Notes: a model not told the origin generated them from the letters alone. A DNA stretch of 31,328 bases from Pseudomonadota bacterium (GCA_009839635.1 VXPJ01000140.1:5942-37269); one strand, 5' to 3'. Positions 7,201-16,308 are shown, counted from the first letter of the stretch. Translations and numbers: made by a program.

Positions 7201-7238
7201 ATGTATTACATTTTTTTTATGGGGTATAAAAATCATAC
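7201..7238. promoter_or_regulatory. Candidate LysR-type operator sites
   Basis: Two dyads lie in the AT-rich proS/lysR intergenic region. ATGTATTACAT (7201-7211) is a perfect odd-centred palindrome. GTAT-N7-ATAC (7224-7238) fits the T-N11-A pattern of LysR-type binding sites. A TATAAA within the second site may serve as a -10. Their position 70-105 bases before the LysR gene is typical for autoregulation. Binding is inferred. Confidence 0.4.
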
Positions 7239-7306
7239 ACCTGAGTACATGGCATGCGTGTATACTACGTTAATCTGCAAGCAAAACAAGCTCCCGGGGA
7301 GTTGAG

Positions 7307-8215
7307 ATGGCAGATCGTCGGTTACAAGTATTCCACACCGTTGCAAAATTGCTGAGCTTCACCAAGGCTGCAGAAACACTGCACATGACGCAACCGGCCG
7401 TGACCTTCCAGGTGCGCCAGCTTGAGGAGCACTTCAATACCCGGCTGTTCGACCGAACGCACAACCGCGTCACGCTGACCGAGGCCGGGCGCAGGTGCTA
7501 CAAGTATGCCGAGCAGATCTTCGAGCTGTACGCGGAAATGGAGAATTTTGTCAAGGAGCTGACCAGCGACGTCAGCGGCACGCTGACCCTGGGTGCCAGT
7601 ACGACCATCGCCGAGTATATGCTGCCGAGCCTGCTGAGCGGGTTCACCAAGAAATTCCCCGAAATCCAGTTGCGCCTGAAGGTGTCCAACACCGAAGGCA
7701 TTGTTTCCATGATCGAGAACAGCGTAATCGATCTGGGTATTGTGGAAGGCCCGGTTACCAACAAGAATCTGTTGGTCGAGGTCTGTCGGGTCGATCATCT
7801 GGTGGTGATTGTCCCTCCCGGGCATGAACTCGCCAAGCGTGCCTCCATCTCCATGGAGGAACTCATGAATTTCCCGTTCATCGGGCGTGAGGAAGGTTCC
7901 GGCACGCGGGATGTGATCATGGGCTACATGACCAAGATGGGGCTGGACCGGAATAACCTGAATGTCTGCATGGAACTGGGCAGCCCGGAATCCATCAAGG
8001 GTGCGGTCGAGGCCGGCATGGGGGTATCGATTGTGTCCGGTGCCACGATCGAGAAAGAACTCAAGCTCAAGGTGTTGAACAAGCTGAACCTGGATCCCGA
8101 GCTTGAGCGGGAATTTTCCTTTGTCCGCCAGCGCCAGAAGTTCCGCCTGCGCGCCATGGACGAATTGCTGGACTATGCGCGCGGCTACTGCGGCCCGAAA
8201 AAACAGGCGGTATGA
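7307..8215 (+). CDS. LysR-family transcriptional regulator
   Basis: This 302-residue LysR-type regulator has an N-terminal winged helix-turn-helix (LLSFTKAAETLHMTQPAVTF, about 14-33) and a conserved linker helix. A two-lobed effector domain covers about 90-295, including LTLGASTTIAEYMLP and a GIVEG segment. The effector domain resembles regulators of the CysL/CbbR-like group, but I cannot name the ligand or targets. The start has GGGGAG upstream. The neighbours, proS divergently and a PerM-like protein downstream, give no clear functional link. Autoregulation through the dyads upstream is likely. Confidence 0.92.
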   Translation: MADRRLQVFHTVAKLLSFTKAAETLHMTQPAVTFQVRQLEEHFNTRLFDRTHNRVTLTEAGRRCYKYAEQIFELYAEMENFVKELTSDVSGTLTLGASTTIAEYMLPSLLSGFTKKFPEIQLRLKVSNTEGIVSMIENSVIDLGIVEGPVTNKNLLVEVCRVDHLVVIVPPGHELAKRASISMEELMNFPFIGREEGSGTRDVIMGYMTKMGLDRNNLNVCMELGSPESIKGAVEAGMGVSIVSGATIEKELKLKVLNKLNLDPELEREFSFVRQRQKFRLRAMDELLDYARGYCGPKKQAV

Positions 8216-8353
8216 GTCCCGGTACTGATTTACTGTTGTCTGGAATGAGGAGCGCGGGCGCAGTCACCGAACAGGCCACCCGCCTGCACAACCTGGCCCG
8301 TTCCCGAATGGGTATCTGATGCGCCAGCCTGAGTTACGCCATCGAAGCGATTT

Positions 8354-9451
8354 ATGATCGAATACATCAAAAACTGGTACCAGCAGAATTTCTCGAATCC
8401 GCAGATCGTCATCCTGGCACTTTGCCTGATTGTCGGATTTGCCAGCGTGCTGCTGTTTGGCGACCTTCTCGCCCCCCTGATTGCCAGCATCGTCATCGCA
8501 TACGTGCTGGATGGTGTCGTGGGGCTGCTCGAGCAGGGCAAGATCCCCAGATTCCTTGCACTGTTGCTGGTCTTTCTCGGCTTTATCGCCCTGTTGATCT
8601 TGATCCTCTTCGGGCTGATCCCGAAACTGTCACAGCAGCTTACCCAGTTTTTCCGCGAGCTTCCCGGCATGATCACGCAGGGCCAGAGCCTGCTGATGCA
8701 GTTGCCGGACAAATACCCGAGCCTTGCGCAGATCTTCACGGAAGCGCAAATGACGGAGATGATCGACTCGCTGCGCTCACAGCTGATTGCCGTGGGCCAG
8801 AGTATCCTCAGCCAGCCGCTGGAATCCGTAGTGGGCCTGATCACAATCGTTGTCTACCTGATCATCGTACCCCTGCTGGTGTTCTTTTTTCTCAAGGACA
8901 AGGGCAAGATCCTGGAGTGGGCAGAAAGTTTTCTGCCTTCAAACCGCGAGCTGACGAACGAGGTCTGGGTCGAGGTCAACAAAAAGATTGCAAGCTACAT
9001 CCGCGGCAAGGTGATTGAGATCCTGGTGGTCTGGGTCGCCACCTATGTCACGTTTGCCTTCTTCGGCCTTGACTATGCCATGCTGCTTTCATTCCTGGTG
9101 GGCATCTCAGTCATCATCCCCTACGTGGGGGCGGCCGTGGTGACCGTCCCGGTGTTGTTCGTGGCCTACTTCCAATGGGGGCTGAGTTCCCAGTTCGTGT
9201 ACGTGTTGCTGGCGTACGCTGCGGTCCAGATCCTGGACGGCAACGTGCTGGTGCCCCTGCTGTTCTCGGAGATCGTCAATCTGCATCCGGTCGCGATTGT
9301 CGCGGCGGTACTGATTTTCGGAGGGATCTGGGGGGTCTGGGGCGTGTTTTTTGCCATTCCCCTGGCGACACTTTTTCATGCGGTGATCCGGGCATGGTCC
9401 TCGATCAACCAGGGTTCATGGCAAAAACAGCAATCCCTGTCTGGTGGATGA
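8354..9451 (+). CDS. AI-2E/PerM family membrane protein
   Basis: The 365-residue polytopic inner-membrane protein belongs to the AI-2E transporter (PerM/YdiK) superfamily. A hydrophobic pair near the N terminus (about 15-50) and a third span at about 70-95 precede a soluble region (about 100-155). A C-terminal bundle includes PLLVFFFLKDKG, the family-typical FFLLKD-like segment, and SFLVGISVIIPYVGA, the conserved IPxxG region. Members have been linked to autoinducer export, peptide efflux or Na+/H+ exchange, so the substrate is uncertain. It is separated by 138 bases from lysR and 122 bases from dapA; neither gap contains an identifiable gene. Confidence 0.9.
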   Translation: MIEYIKNWYQQNFSNPQIVILALCLIVGFASVLLFGDLLAPLIASIVIAYVLDGVVGLLEQGKIPRFLALLLVFLGFIALLILILFGLIPKLSQQLTQFFRELPGMITQGQSLLMQLPDKYPSLAQIFTEAQMTEMIDSLRSQLIAVGQSILSQPLESVVGLITIVVYLIIVPLLVFFFLKDKGKILEWAESFLPSNRELTNEVWVEVNKKIASYIRGKVIEILVVWVATYVTFAFFGLDYAMLLSFLVGISVIIPYVGAAVVTVPVLFVAYFQWGLSSQFVYVLLAYAAVQILDGNVLVPLLFSEIVNLHPVAIVAAVLIFGGIWGVWGVFFAIPLATLFHAVIRAWSSINQGSWQKQQSLSGG

Positions 9452-9573
9452 GGTCCATGCCATCACGGCACCGGCTCGTCAGCGCGTGCAGAACCCGTTA
9501 TTTTCTTGTAATGACAGGGCTCGATCAGTACCATCCGAAGCCTTTCTGATCTGAACTTCATTTGGGGAATCCG

Positions 9574-10449
9574 GTGTTCAAAGGCAGCATGGTCGCAATG
9601 GCTACGCCGATGCACGAAGATGGCGCAGTCGATTACGACACCTTGGCGGATTATGTCGAATTCCATATCGAGAATGACACGGACGTGCTGGTACCGGCCG
9701 GCACCACTGGCGAGTCTGCAACGCTCGATCATGCCGAACACTGCGAGTTGATTCGATTTGTCGTCAAGCAGGCCCGGGGCCGGGTTCCGGTCATTGCTGG
9801 CACAGGTTCGAACTCGACCCAGGAGACGATCGAACTAACGCAGTGTGCCAAGGACGCCGGCGCGGATGCTTGCCTGCTGGTCACTCCCTATTACAACAAG
9901 CCTACCCAGGAGGGGCTGGTTCTGCATTATGAAGCCGTTGCCAAAGCGGTTGCGATTCCACTGATTTTGTATAATGTGCCCGGGCGCACCGCATGTGATA
10001 TGTTGGCACCGACGGCAGTCAGACTTTCCAAGCTGGACAATATCATCGGGATCAAGGAGGCCACCGGAGACATCAGTCGTTGCCAAGAGATTCTTGCAGG
10101 CTGCCAGGAAGGGTTTTTGCTGATCAGTGGCGATGATGCCACGGCCATGGAATTCATGCTTGCCGGGGGTAAGGGCGTCATCACCGTGACAGGAAATGTC
10201 GCACCCAGGCTGTTTCATACCTTATGCATGGCATGCCTGGAGGGGGAACGGACCAAGGCACAGCAGGCCAATGCCAGGCTTGAGCGCCTGAACCGCGACC
10301 TTTTTGTGGAGTCCAATCCGATCCCGGTAAAGTGGTGTCTGACTGAAATGGGCCTGTTTCCAGCGGGCATACGCTTGCCCATGACCCCCTTGTCGAGTGC
10401 GTACCATGAAACATTGCGTGAAGCCTTGCAGTTGGCAGGCAGCTTATAA
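9574..10449 (+). CDS. dapA: 4-hydroxy-tetrahydrodipicolinate synthase
   Basis: DapA condenses pyruvate with aspartate semialdehyde in the diaminopimelate/lysine pathway, feeding peptidoglycan synthesis. The protein is a TIM barrel of 291 residues (E. coli 292). GTTGESATLDHAEH is the substrate-binding loop, and YYNKPTQEGL and YNVPGRT carry the conserved Tyr and Arg. IGIKEATGD contains the Schiff-base Lys. I chose the GTG at 9574, giving MFKGSMVA, which aligns with the E. coli start MFTGSIVA, with TGGGGA seven bases upstream; an in-frame TTG at 9562 is the alternative. The bamC gene begins ten bases after the stop, the same gene order as in E. coli. Confidence 0.97.
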   Translation: MFKGSMVAMATPMHEDGAVDYDTLADYVEFHIENDTDVLVPAGTTGESATLDHAEHCELIRFVVKQARGRVPVIAGTGSNSTQETIELTQCAKDAGADACLLVTPYYNKPTQEGLVLHYEAVAKAVAIPLILYNVPGRTACDMLAPTAVRLSKLDNIIGIKEATGDISRCQEILAGCQEGFLLISGDDATAMEFMLAGGKGVITVTGNVAPRLFHTLCMACLEGERTKAQQANARLERLNRDLFVESNPIPVKWCLTEMGLFPAGIRLPMTPLSSAYHETLREALQLAGSL

Positions 10450-10459
10450 ACATGACCGG

Positions 10460-11539
10460 ATGACTTCTATGTGCAAGTATTTATTTTCCGTGCGGTTCGT
10501 GCTTGCGGTGGCCCTGCTGCCCTTGGCGCTGGGCGGCTGTGGTTTTCTGAAGACAGGGAACGAGGATTACTCGGGCAGTGCCTCGACGAAACCGCTTGAG
10601 GCGCCACCGGACTTGGTGACTCCGGATTGGGAAGACAGCCTGAGGATCCCAAGAACGGCAGGTGACAGGGTCAGTGCCCTGCAGACACAGGTGCCGGCCG
10701 TGGGTGCCAGCGTACTTCCCGAGTTTCTTGAGATGCGTGTGCGCAAGGAGGGGCCGACCCGCTGGCTGGAAGTGGACACCGATCCGGTCACCCTGTGGCC
10801 GCTGCTGCGCAGATTCTGGCAGGAGGAAGGCTTCAGAATCGCCGAAGATGAACCGGCACTGGGCTACATGGAAACCCACTGGGCCCAGGATATGGGCCGC
10901 CTGCGCGATGCATCATCCAACCGGGAGGGGGTTGACGTGGTGACGGAGAAGTTCCGGATGCGCCTCGAGCGCCAACCCAATGCGGTGACCAACCTTTACC
11001 TGACGCGGCGCGGTCTGGAGGTCGCTGCAGTCAATGCTGATGACCAGATTCTGTGGAAACCGCAACCCCCGAACCCTGACCGCGAAGCGGAGATGACGGT
11101 ACGGTTAATGGAGTTTCTGGGTATTTCGAAAGAAGAAGCCGCACTCAAGTTTGCGAGCCCGGATTCCCGTGCCTTGTACCTCGACATCCGGAACATCGAA
11201 GGAATCCCGGTGCTGATGGTGGGCGATGTCTTCCCGCGGGTCTGGCGCAGAACTGGTGTAGCCCTGGACCGCTCAGGCCTAGTCATCGAAGATCACAATC
11301 GCGACAAGGGAATTTACTTCGTCTCCATGGAGCCGGACCCCGTCTCCACAGGGGCGGGTGTGCAGGATGGCAATGCCACAGCGGTGCAGTACCAGATACA
11401 CCTGCTCAGCCAGGGCAGGCAGACACTGATCACAGCCCACAAGGACGGTCAAGGGCAGACGGTAATCCCGGCAGAGACAGCAAGGAAACTGCTGCGCAGG
11501 ATTATCTCCGCATATCCGGGCAACTACCCGCGTGCGTAG
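10460..11539 (+). CDS. bamC: Outer-membrane assembly lipoprotein BamC
   Basis: BamC (NlpB/DapX) is an accessory lipoprotein of the BAM complex that inserts beta-barrel proteins into the outer membrane. From the ATG at 10460 the protein has 359 residues: a signal peptide, a lipobox LGGC with Cys27, a low-complexity linker with the conserved PPDL segment (about 46-50), then two helix-grip domains (about 85-205 and 225-355). An ATG at 10469 would serve equally well, and neither has a strong ribosome binding site. Placement just after dapA suggests coupled transcription. The 3' end faces dxs with only ten bases between the stops. Confidence 0.9.
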   Translation: MTSMCKYLFSVRFVLAVALLPLALGGCGFLKTGNEDYSGSASTKPLEAPPDLVTPDWEDSLRIPRTAGDRVSALQTQVPAVGASVLPEFLEMRVRKEGPTRWLEVDTDPVTLWPLLRRFWQEEGFRIAEDEPALGYMETHWAQDMGRLRDASSNREGVDVVTEKFRMRLERQPNAVTNLYLTRRGLEVAAVNADDQILWKPQPPNPDREAEMTVRLMEFLGISKEEAALKFASPDSRALYLDIRNIEGIPVLMVGDVFPRVWRRTGVALDRSGLVIEDHNRDKGIYFVSMEPDPVSTGAGVQDGNATAVQYQIHLLSQGRQTLITAHKDGQGQTVIPAETARKLLRRIISAYPGNYPRA

Positions 11540-11549
11540 CCGCGGGATT

Positions 11550-13484
11550 TCATGAGGCAGTTTTGGTTTTTCGTCGTCGGGTCCGCTTGACAGCGGGCTT
11601 CTTGCTTTTCTGACTTTCTTTGACGAACTGCTGGATGGACCCCAGGATGCCGTCTGCATCCAGTCCTGCATCTGACAACTGTTCCTCGCGGGTGGCGTGG
11701 TTCAGGTAATGATCCGGCAAGCCCAGGTTTTTGATACAGACAGGAAGCCGGCCGACCGCTAGGACTTCGTTGACCGCAGAGCCTGCGCCCCCTGCCACGA
11801 CGTTGTCTTCGATCGTGACAATAAACTCGTGTGCCTTGGCAACATCAATAATGAGGGCCTGGTCGATCGGCTTGACGAACCGCATGTCGACCACGGTGGC
11901 ATCCAGTTGTTCACCAACATTGAGGGCATCATGCACGGGACTTCCAAAGGCCAGAATGGCGATGCGTTTGCCTTGGCGTAGCACCTTGGCCTTTCCGACC
12001 TCTACCGCATTCATCTCGGACTCGACCGGGGTGCCTGGCCCGCTGCCTCGAGGATAGCGCACGGCCGCCGGACATTCCTGCAGGTAGGCCGTGTAGAGCA
12101 TCCGCCGTGTCTCATTTTCATTGCTGGGTGTCATCACCACCATGTTCGGGACGCAACGCAGGTAGGTCAGGTCAAAGCTGCCCGCGTGTGTCTGTCCGTC
12201 ACCACCCACCACTCCGGCCCGATCGATCGCGAACATGACCGGCAGGTTTTGCACAGCCACGTCATGGACCAACTGATCGTAGCCACGCTGCAGGAAGGTC
12301 GAATAGATGGCCACGATCGGCTTGACATCCTCGCAGGCCATGCCGGCGGCAAGTGTTACGGCATGCTGTTCTGCAATGGCGACATCAAAGTAGCGGTCCG
12401 GAAATTCCTTGGAAAACCGGACCAGGCCTGAGCCTTCACGCATGGCAGGCGTAATGGCCATCACGCGTTCATCCTGCTTGGCAATATCGCAAAGCCAGTC
12501 GCTGAAAACCTGCGTATAGGTGACTTTCTTGGGTGACCCGCCCGATTTGACGACTCCGACACTTGGTTCGAAGGTAGGCACGGCATGGTAGCCTACCGGG
12601 TCCGACTCCGCCTTCGCATAGCCCTTGCCCTTGACGGTACAGATATGCAATAGCCGAGGGCCTTCCAGGCGTTTCAGGTTTTTCAGAATTTTGATCAGGC
12701 TGCCCGCATCATGTCCGTTTGCAGGGCCGTAATAGCTCAGTCCCAGTTCCTCAAACAGTGTCCCGGGAGGTGTCACCACACCCTTGACATGTTCGGTGAT
12801 GCGCCCCACAAACTCATTCGCAAACGGGATGGGCTGCAGCAGTTTTTCACTGCTCTTGCTGATGGTGGCAGACATTTGCCCGGAGAGTATCCGGGTCAGG
12901 TAATTCGTCATGGCCCCGATATTGGGCGAAATCGACATTTCGTTGTCATTGAGTATGACCAGAAGGTCAGCATTGCTGTCCCCCAGGTGATTCAGGGCCT
13001 CATACGCCATTCCACCCGTGATACCGCCGTCTCCGATGACCGCGATGACCTTGCGCTTCCTGCTCTGCGGGGCACTGGCAATGGCCATCCCCAGTGCGGC
13101 CCCGATGGAAGTGCTCGAATGGCCGGTCCCAAAATGGTCATGTTCACTTTCGCTGCGTTTCGGAAACGGCGCCAGTCCGTCCTTGGTCCGGATGGTCGTA
13201 ATGCGGTCTTTGCGGCCTGTGAGGATCTTGTGCGGGTAGCACTGGTGGCCGACATCCCACACGATGCGGTCATGCGGGGTATTGAAGACATAGTGCAGGG
13301 CAACGGTGATTTCGACAGCACCGAGGCCACCCCCGAAGTGTCCGCCACAACTGGCAATGGAATCCAGCAGGAAGTCCCGCAGCTCATCCGCCACTGCAGG
13401 CATCTGGTTTTCCCGCAGGGCCCGCAGATCAGCTGGGCTGTCAATCTTGGATAACAGGGGATAGCGTGATTTGTCCATAGGCAT
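11550..13484 (-). CDS. dxs: 1-deoxy-D-xylulose-5-phosphate synthase
   Basis: Dxs joins pyruvate and glyceraldehyde-3-phosphate, using thiamine diphosphate, in the first step of the MEP isoprenoid pathway. The 644 residues show the ThDP/Mg site (GDGGITGGMAYEALN ... NDNEMSI), the transketolase-like middle domain with catalytic Glu in VAIAEQHAVTLAAG, and a GGDGQTHAGSFDL loop. The C terminus carries a basic tail (KKPAVKRTRRRKTK) beyond the usual end, which is mildly unusual. It is the last gene of xseB-ispA-dxs. The start at 13484 is 46 bases after ispA ends. No good ribosome binding site is visible; an ATG two codons later is equally possible. Confidence 0.97.
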   Translation of the reverse strand: MPMDKSRYPLLSKIDSPADLRALRENQMPAVADELRDFLLDSIASCGGHFGGGLGAVEITVALHYVFNTPHDRIVWDVGHQCYPHKILTGRKDRITTIRTKDGLAPFPKRSESEHDHFGTGHSSTSIGAALGMAIASAPQSRKRKVIAVIGDGGITGGMAYEALNHLGDSNADLLVILNDNEMSISPNIGAMTNYLTRILSGQMSATISKSSEKLLQPIPFANEFVGRITEHVKGVVTPPGTLFEELGLSYYGPANGHDAGSLIKILKNLKRLEGPRLLHICTVKGKGYAKAESDPVGYHAVPTFEPSVGVVKSGGSPKKVTYTQVFSDWLCDIAKQDERVMAITPAMREGSGLVRFSKEFPDRYFDVAIAEQHAVTLAAGMACEDVKPIVAIYSTFLQRGYDQLVHDVAVQNLPVMFAIDRAGVVGGDGQTHAGSFDLTYLRCVPNMVVMTPSNENETRRMLYTAYLQECPAAVRYPRGSGPGTPVESEMNAVEVGKAKVLRQGKRIAILAFGSPVHDALNVGEQLDATVVDMRFVKPIDQALIIDVAKAHEFIVTIEDNVVAGGAGSAVNEVLAVGRLPVCIKNLGLPDHYLNHATREEQLSDAGLDADGILGSIQQFVKESQKSKKPAVKRTRRRKTKTAS

Positions 13485-13530
13485 CAGGAGTAGTCAGATT
13501 GATTGCTGCAGAAAGGCTAAAGCCAGTGCG

Positions 13531-14433
13531 CTATGAAATTCGTCTTATTATATATTGACTTACAGCGTACAGCGTTGCCCACTGAAAATCCAGATGGTCG
13601 ATTTCCTGGCAGGCCTGCTGCAGCAACTCCTCAGCCATGTTTGCGGCCTGCTCCATTCCGACGATGCTTGGGTAGGTGGGCTTGTTTTGCGCCGCATCGG
13701 AGCCCTGTGGTTTGCCCAGGACTTCCGTCTCGCTCTGAATGTCGAGAATATCGTCGCGGATCTGAAACAGCAGTCCGATGCAATCTGCAAAGCGGGCAAA
13801 TCGCTCATGGACTTCAGGCGTATTCATCTCGCTCGCAGTCACGGCCATCAGTACACTGGACCTGATCAGCGCCCCGGTCTTGAGGCGATGCATGTGCTTC
13901 AGTTCTTTTTCGTTGAGTGGTTTGTTGACAGAAGCGAGGTCAATCGCCTGTCCGCCAACCATACCCTGTGAGCCTACCCCCTCGCCGAGGAGTTGGGCCA
14001 TCCTGACCCGTTGCTCTGGTGGGTTGGCAGGATCGTTGGCCAGTACGGAAAAGGCCAGGGCCTGAAGGGCATCGCCTGCCAGGATCGCATTGGCCTCTCC
14101 GAAGGCATTGTGGCAGGTCGGTCGTCCACGACGCAGGTCATCGTCGTCCATTGCCGGGAGATCATCATGGATCAGGGAGTAACTGTGTATCAGTTCTACG
14201 GCGCAGGCCGGTGCATCCAGTCTCTCCATGGGCACGTCCAGCGCCTCTCCTGTGGCATACACCAGCACCGGGCGTATTCGTTTGCCTTCTCCCAGTACGG
14301 TATAGCGCATAGCCTCGTGCAGTACCGCAGGCGGTTCGGATGCAGCAGGAAGCCAGTTTTCGAGTTGCTGGTTGACGCGTCCAGCATACAGACTGAGGAT
14401 CTCGTCAATCTTTTTCGGGCATTTCTCCGTCAT
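13531..14433 (-). CDS. ispA: Farnesyl diphosphate (polyprenyl) synthase
   Basis: IspA adds isopentenyl units to make geranyl and farnesyl diphosphate, the step below the MEP pathway. The protein of about 300 residues carries the first aspartate-rich motif (DDLPAMDDDDLRRG) and the second (DDILD in LLFQIRDDILDIQSE), plus the GEGKRIRP substrate site. The start at 14433 overlaps the end of xseB by 29 bases. An in-frame ATG at 14460, with AAGGA close upstream, would add nine residues and cannot be excluded. Gene order xseB-ispA-dxs is standard for gammaproteobacteria. Confidence 0.95.
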   Translation of the reverse strand: MTEKCPKKIDEILSLYAGRVNQQLENWLPAASEPPAVLHEAMRYTVLGEGKRIRPVLVYATGEALDVPMERLDAPACAVELIHSYSLIHDDLPAMDDDDLRRGRPTCHNAFGEANAILAGDALQALAFSVLANDPANPPEQRVRMAQLLGEGVGSQGMVGGQAIDLASVNKPLNEKELKHMHRLKTGALIRSSVLMAVTASEMNTPEVHERFARFADCIGLLFQIRDDILDIQSETEVLGKPQGSDAAQNKPTYPSIVGMEQAANMAEELLQQACQEIDHLDFQWATLYAVSQYIIRRIS

Positions 14434-14635
14434 CGAAGTTCTTTTCTGTCCAGTCTCCATTTTCCTTGCTCAGAACCGAAATTTTCTGTTCCGCCTGCTG
14501 CAATGCCTGGCGGCACTGTCGTGTGAGCTTGACGCCCTGTTCAAAGCACTTCAGTGACTCCTCCAGGGACAAGCCACCTTTTTCCAACTTGTCGACCAGT
14601 TCTTCAAGTCGTTTTAATGATTTTTCAAAATCCAT
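14405..14635 (-). CDS. xseB: Exodeoxyribonuclease VII small subunit
   Basis: The 76-residue protein is the small subunit of exonuclease VII, which degrades single-stranded DNA with XseA. The family signature is visible: FEKSLKRLEELVDKLEKGGL followed by SLEESLKCFEQGVKLTRQC. The rest of the protein forms a two-helix coiled coil ending in an acidic tail. It overlaps ispA, so the two are translated together. The large subunit is not in this window. Confidence 0.96.
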   Translation of the reverse strand: MDFEKSLKRLEELVDKLEKGGLSLEESLKCFEQGVKLTRQCRQALQQAEQKISVLSKENGDWTEKNFDDGEMPEKD

Positions 14636-15001
14636 GATTTGCGCTGTAGTTTTTTGTGACGATTTTGGAAGGGAACACAGACCGACTGCACACGGCTTTC
14701 CTGCAGCAAGGACCTGTACCGGTGCCGATCGTCATGCACCGTATCATAGCATGCCACTCGTAAGGCTGAGCCTCATGACTGTCGCATGCACGGATCAGCA
14801 GATACGCATCATGACAGGCATGCCCAGGCCTTGCTACGGAGCCAGTATTCTCGCCAGTCGTGAGTCCTTGGCACAGGTTGGATGCAGGGGCAGCGCTGTC
14901 TGACCGCATTAACCAATATGTTATACTGTAATACTAAAATAGGGCACCAAGATGTGGGTCCCGCGTCGTACCGTTACGCTCTTCTGACCAAGGTGATATT
15001 C
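14636..15001. other. Divergent regulatory region between xseB and zur
   Basis: No gene is supported here. Minus-strand TATGAT (14748-14743) is a possible -10 for the xseB operon, though no good -35 matches it. The zur-proximal end holds the candidate Zur box (14918-14936) and the ribosome binding site AAGGTGA (14990-14996). An in-frame start at 14882 would extend Zur upstream across the operator and is not credible. Confidence 0.5.
14918..14936. promoter_or_regulatory. Candidate Zur box upstream of zur-znuCB
   Basis: ATGTTATACTGTAATACTA contains the imperfect dyad GTTATAC-T-GTAATAC (five of seven positions symmetric). It resembles the TGTTATA...TATAACA consensus known for gammaproteobacterial Zur. 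It lies about 65 bases before the zur start, suggesting zinc-dependent autoregulation of the whole operon. The match is partial, so binding is inferred. Confidence 0.5.
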
Positions 15002-15505
15002 ATGGACCAGCCATCTTTTCCGCAACGCCAGCACGATCACGAAGCCTGCATTCATGCAGGCATGGCGCATGCGGAAGCCGCATGCGAGAGCCGTAAGGAG
15101 CGTTTCACCGCAAATCGACGTTCTGTCCTCAAGTTGCTTCTGGCAGGTCATCGCCCACTGGGAGTCTACGAACTCATGAAACAGTTTGATTGGAACGGGC
15201 GCAAACCCGCACCTGCCCAGATTTATCGTGCACTTGAGTTCCTGGAATCCATCGGTCTTGTGCACCGTATCGAAAGCTGCAATGCCTATCTCGCATGCAA
15301 CCGTCCAGGCCGCCACCACTGCACCATATTCCTGGTGTGTGAGCAGTGCAAAACGGTCGCTGAAGTCGAGGCGGAACGCATGCAGGATGCCATTACCACC
15401 CTTGCTGGGCAGACCGGTTTCGAACTTCACTCCCAGGTTCTTGAGGCCCGCGGGCTTTGTCCAGAGTGTGCTGGGTCTGGGGCGACCGACGAGGCAGGCC
15501 GTTGA
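15002..15505 (+). CDS. zur: Fur-family zinc uptake regulator Zur
   Basis: This is a 167-residue Fur-superfamily repressor. The winged helix (about 35-90) contains LKLLLAGHRPLGVYELM and the recognition region PAPAQIYRALEFLESIGLVHRI. The C-terminal dimer domain has CxxC pairs (CEQC about 119-122, CPEC about 156-159) that form the structural zinc site, and His residues in GRHHC for sensing. Assignment as Zur rather than Fur rests on the overlapping znuC and znuB genes and the SCNAYLAC segment typical of Zur. The ATG at 15002 has AAGGTGA five bases upstream. With zinc bound it should repress its own operon. Confidence 0.93.
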   Translation: MDQPSFPQRQHDHEACIHAGMAHAEAACESRKERFTANRRSVLKLLLAGHRPLGVYELMKQFDWNGRKPAPAQIYRALEFLESIGLVHRIESCNAYLACNRPGRHHCTIFLVCEQCKTVAEVEAERMQDAITTLAGQTGFELHSQVLEARGLCPECAGSGATDEAGR

Positions 15506-16308
15506 ACACGGGCGGGACCCGGTTGATCGGGGCCCAGGGAGTTAGTGTTCGCAGAAAAGGGCGCTTGCTTCTTCACGGGGTGGACATCCACGTGGACCGG
15601 GGTGAAGTAGTCACTCTGATCGGGCCGAATGGTGCTGGTAAAACCACGCTCGTGCGGGTGCTGCTCGGATTGCTGCTGCCGGATAACGGTCATGTACAGC
15701 GTGAATCCTCTGTCCAGGTAGGGTATGTGCCCCAGCATCTCCACCTGAACTCGACCATGCCACTTTCTGTAAGGCGCATGATGAACCTGACCGGCCGGCC
15801 CCCTTCGGGTGCTGTTGAGGATGCACTGGATGAAACCGGATCCCGGAAGTTGCTTGAAGCCCGTATGGCTGATCTTTCGGGTGGCGAACTGCGCAGGGTG
15901 TTGCTGGCACGTGCGTTGCTGAGTCAGCCTGATCTGCTGATCCTAGATGAGCCTGTGCAGGGGGTAGATTATATTGGGGAAGCAGACATGTACGCACTGA
16001 TCGCGGAGATTGTTGCACGCCATGGCTGTGGTGTACTCATGGTGAGCCATGATCTCCACATCGTGATGGCTGCTACGGACAGGGTCGTCTGTCTGAATCA
16101 CCACATATGCTGTACCGGAGTGCCCCAGGAAGTGGTTGGGCATGACGAATTTCAGCGTCTGTTCGGCACGCGTGCAGGAGTCGTAACCGCGCTCTACCAA
16201 CATAGCCACGACCATGTGCATGATCCCGCCAGTGTTGTGCAGCCAGCATGTGATGAGGATGCATTTCCGCGTATGCGGTCTGTGGAGGAAGTCAAGGATG
16301 CTGGATGA
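15502..16308 (+). CDS. znuC: Zinc ABC transporter ATP-binding protein ZnuC
   Basis: ZnuC powers high-affinity zinc import together with the ZnuB permease. The 268-residue protein carries Walker A (GPNGAGKTT), the Q-loop region, the ABC signature LSGGELRR, Walker B (LLILDEPVQGVD) and the H-loop (VSHDLH). The C-terminal tail has a His-rich patch (HSHDHVHD), common in ZnuC. I chose the TTG at 15502, which overlaps the zur stop codon (TTGA) and has GAGG upstream; a TTG at 15523 is the alternative. An ATG-like start further upstream would run deep into zur. The end overlaps znuB by 11 bases. Confidence 0.93.
   Translation: MNTGGTRLIGAQGVSVRRKGRLLLHGVDIHVDRGEVVTLIGPNGAGKTTLVRVLLGLLLPDNGHVQRESSVQVGYVPQHLHLNSTMPLSVRRMMNLTGRPPSGAVEDALDETGSRKLLEARMADLSGGELRRVLLARALLSQPDLLILDEPVQGVDYIGEADMYALIAEIVARHGCGVLMVSHDLHIVMAATDRVVCLNHHICCTGVPQEVVGHDEFQRLFGTRAGVVTALYQHSHDHVHDPASVVQPACDEDAFPRMRSVEEVKDAG

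Noticed and set aside
6358..7305. Plus-strand frame of 315 codons over proS
   Set aside because: It is antisense to a complete prolyl-tRNA synthetase and shows no domain.
14882..15001. Longer Zur starting at 14882
   Set aside because: The extension would cover the candidate operator, has no ribosome binding site and adds non-homologous sequence; the ATG at 15002 has AAGGTGA.
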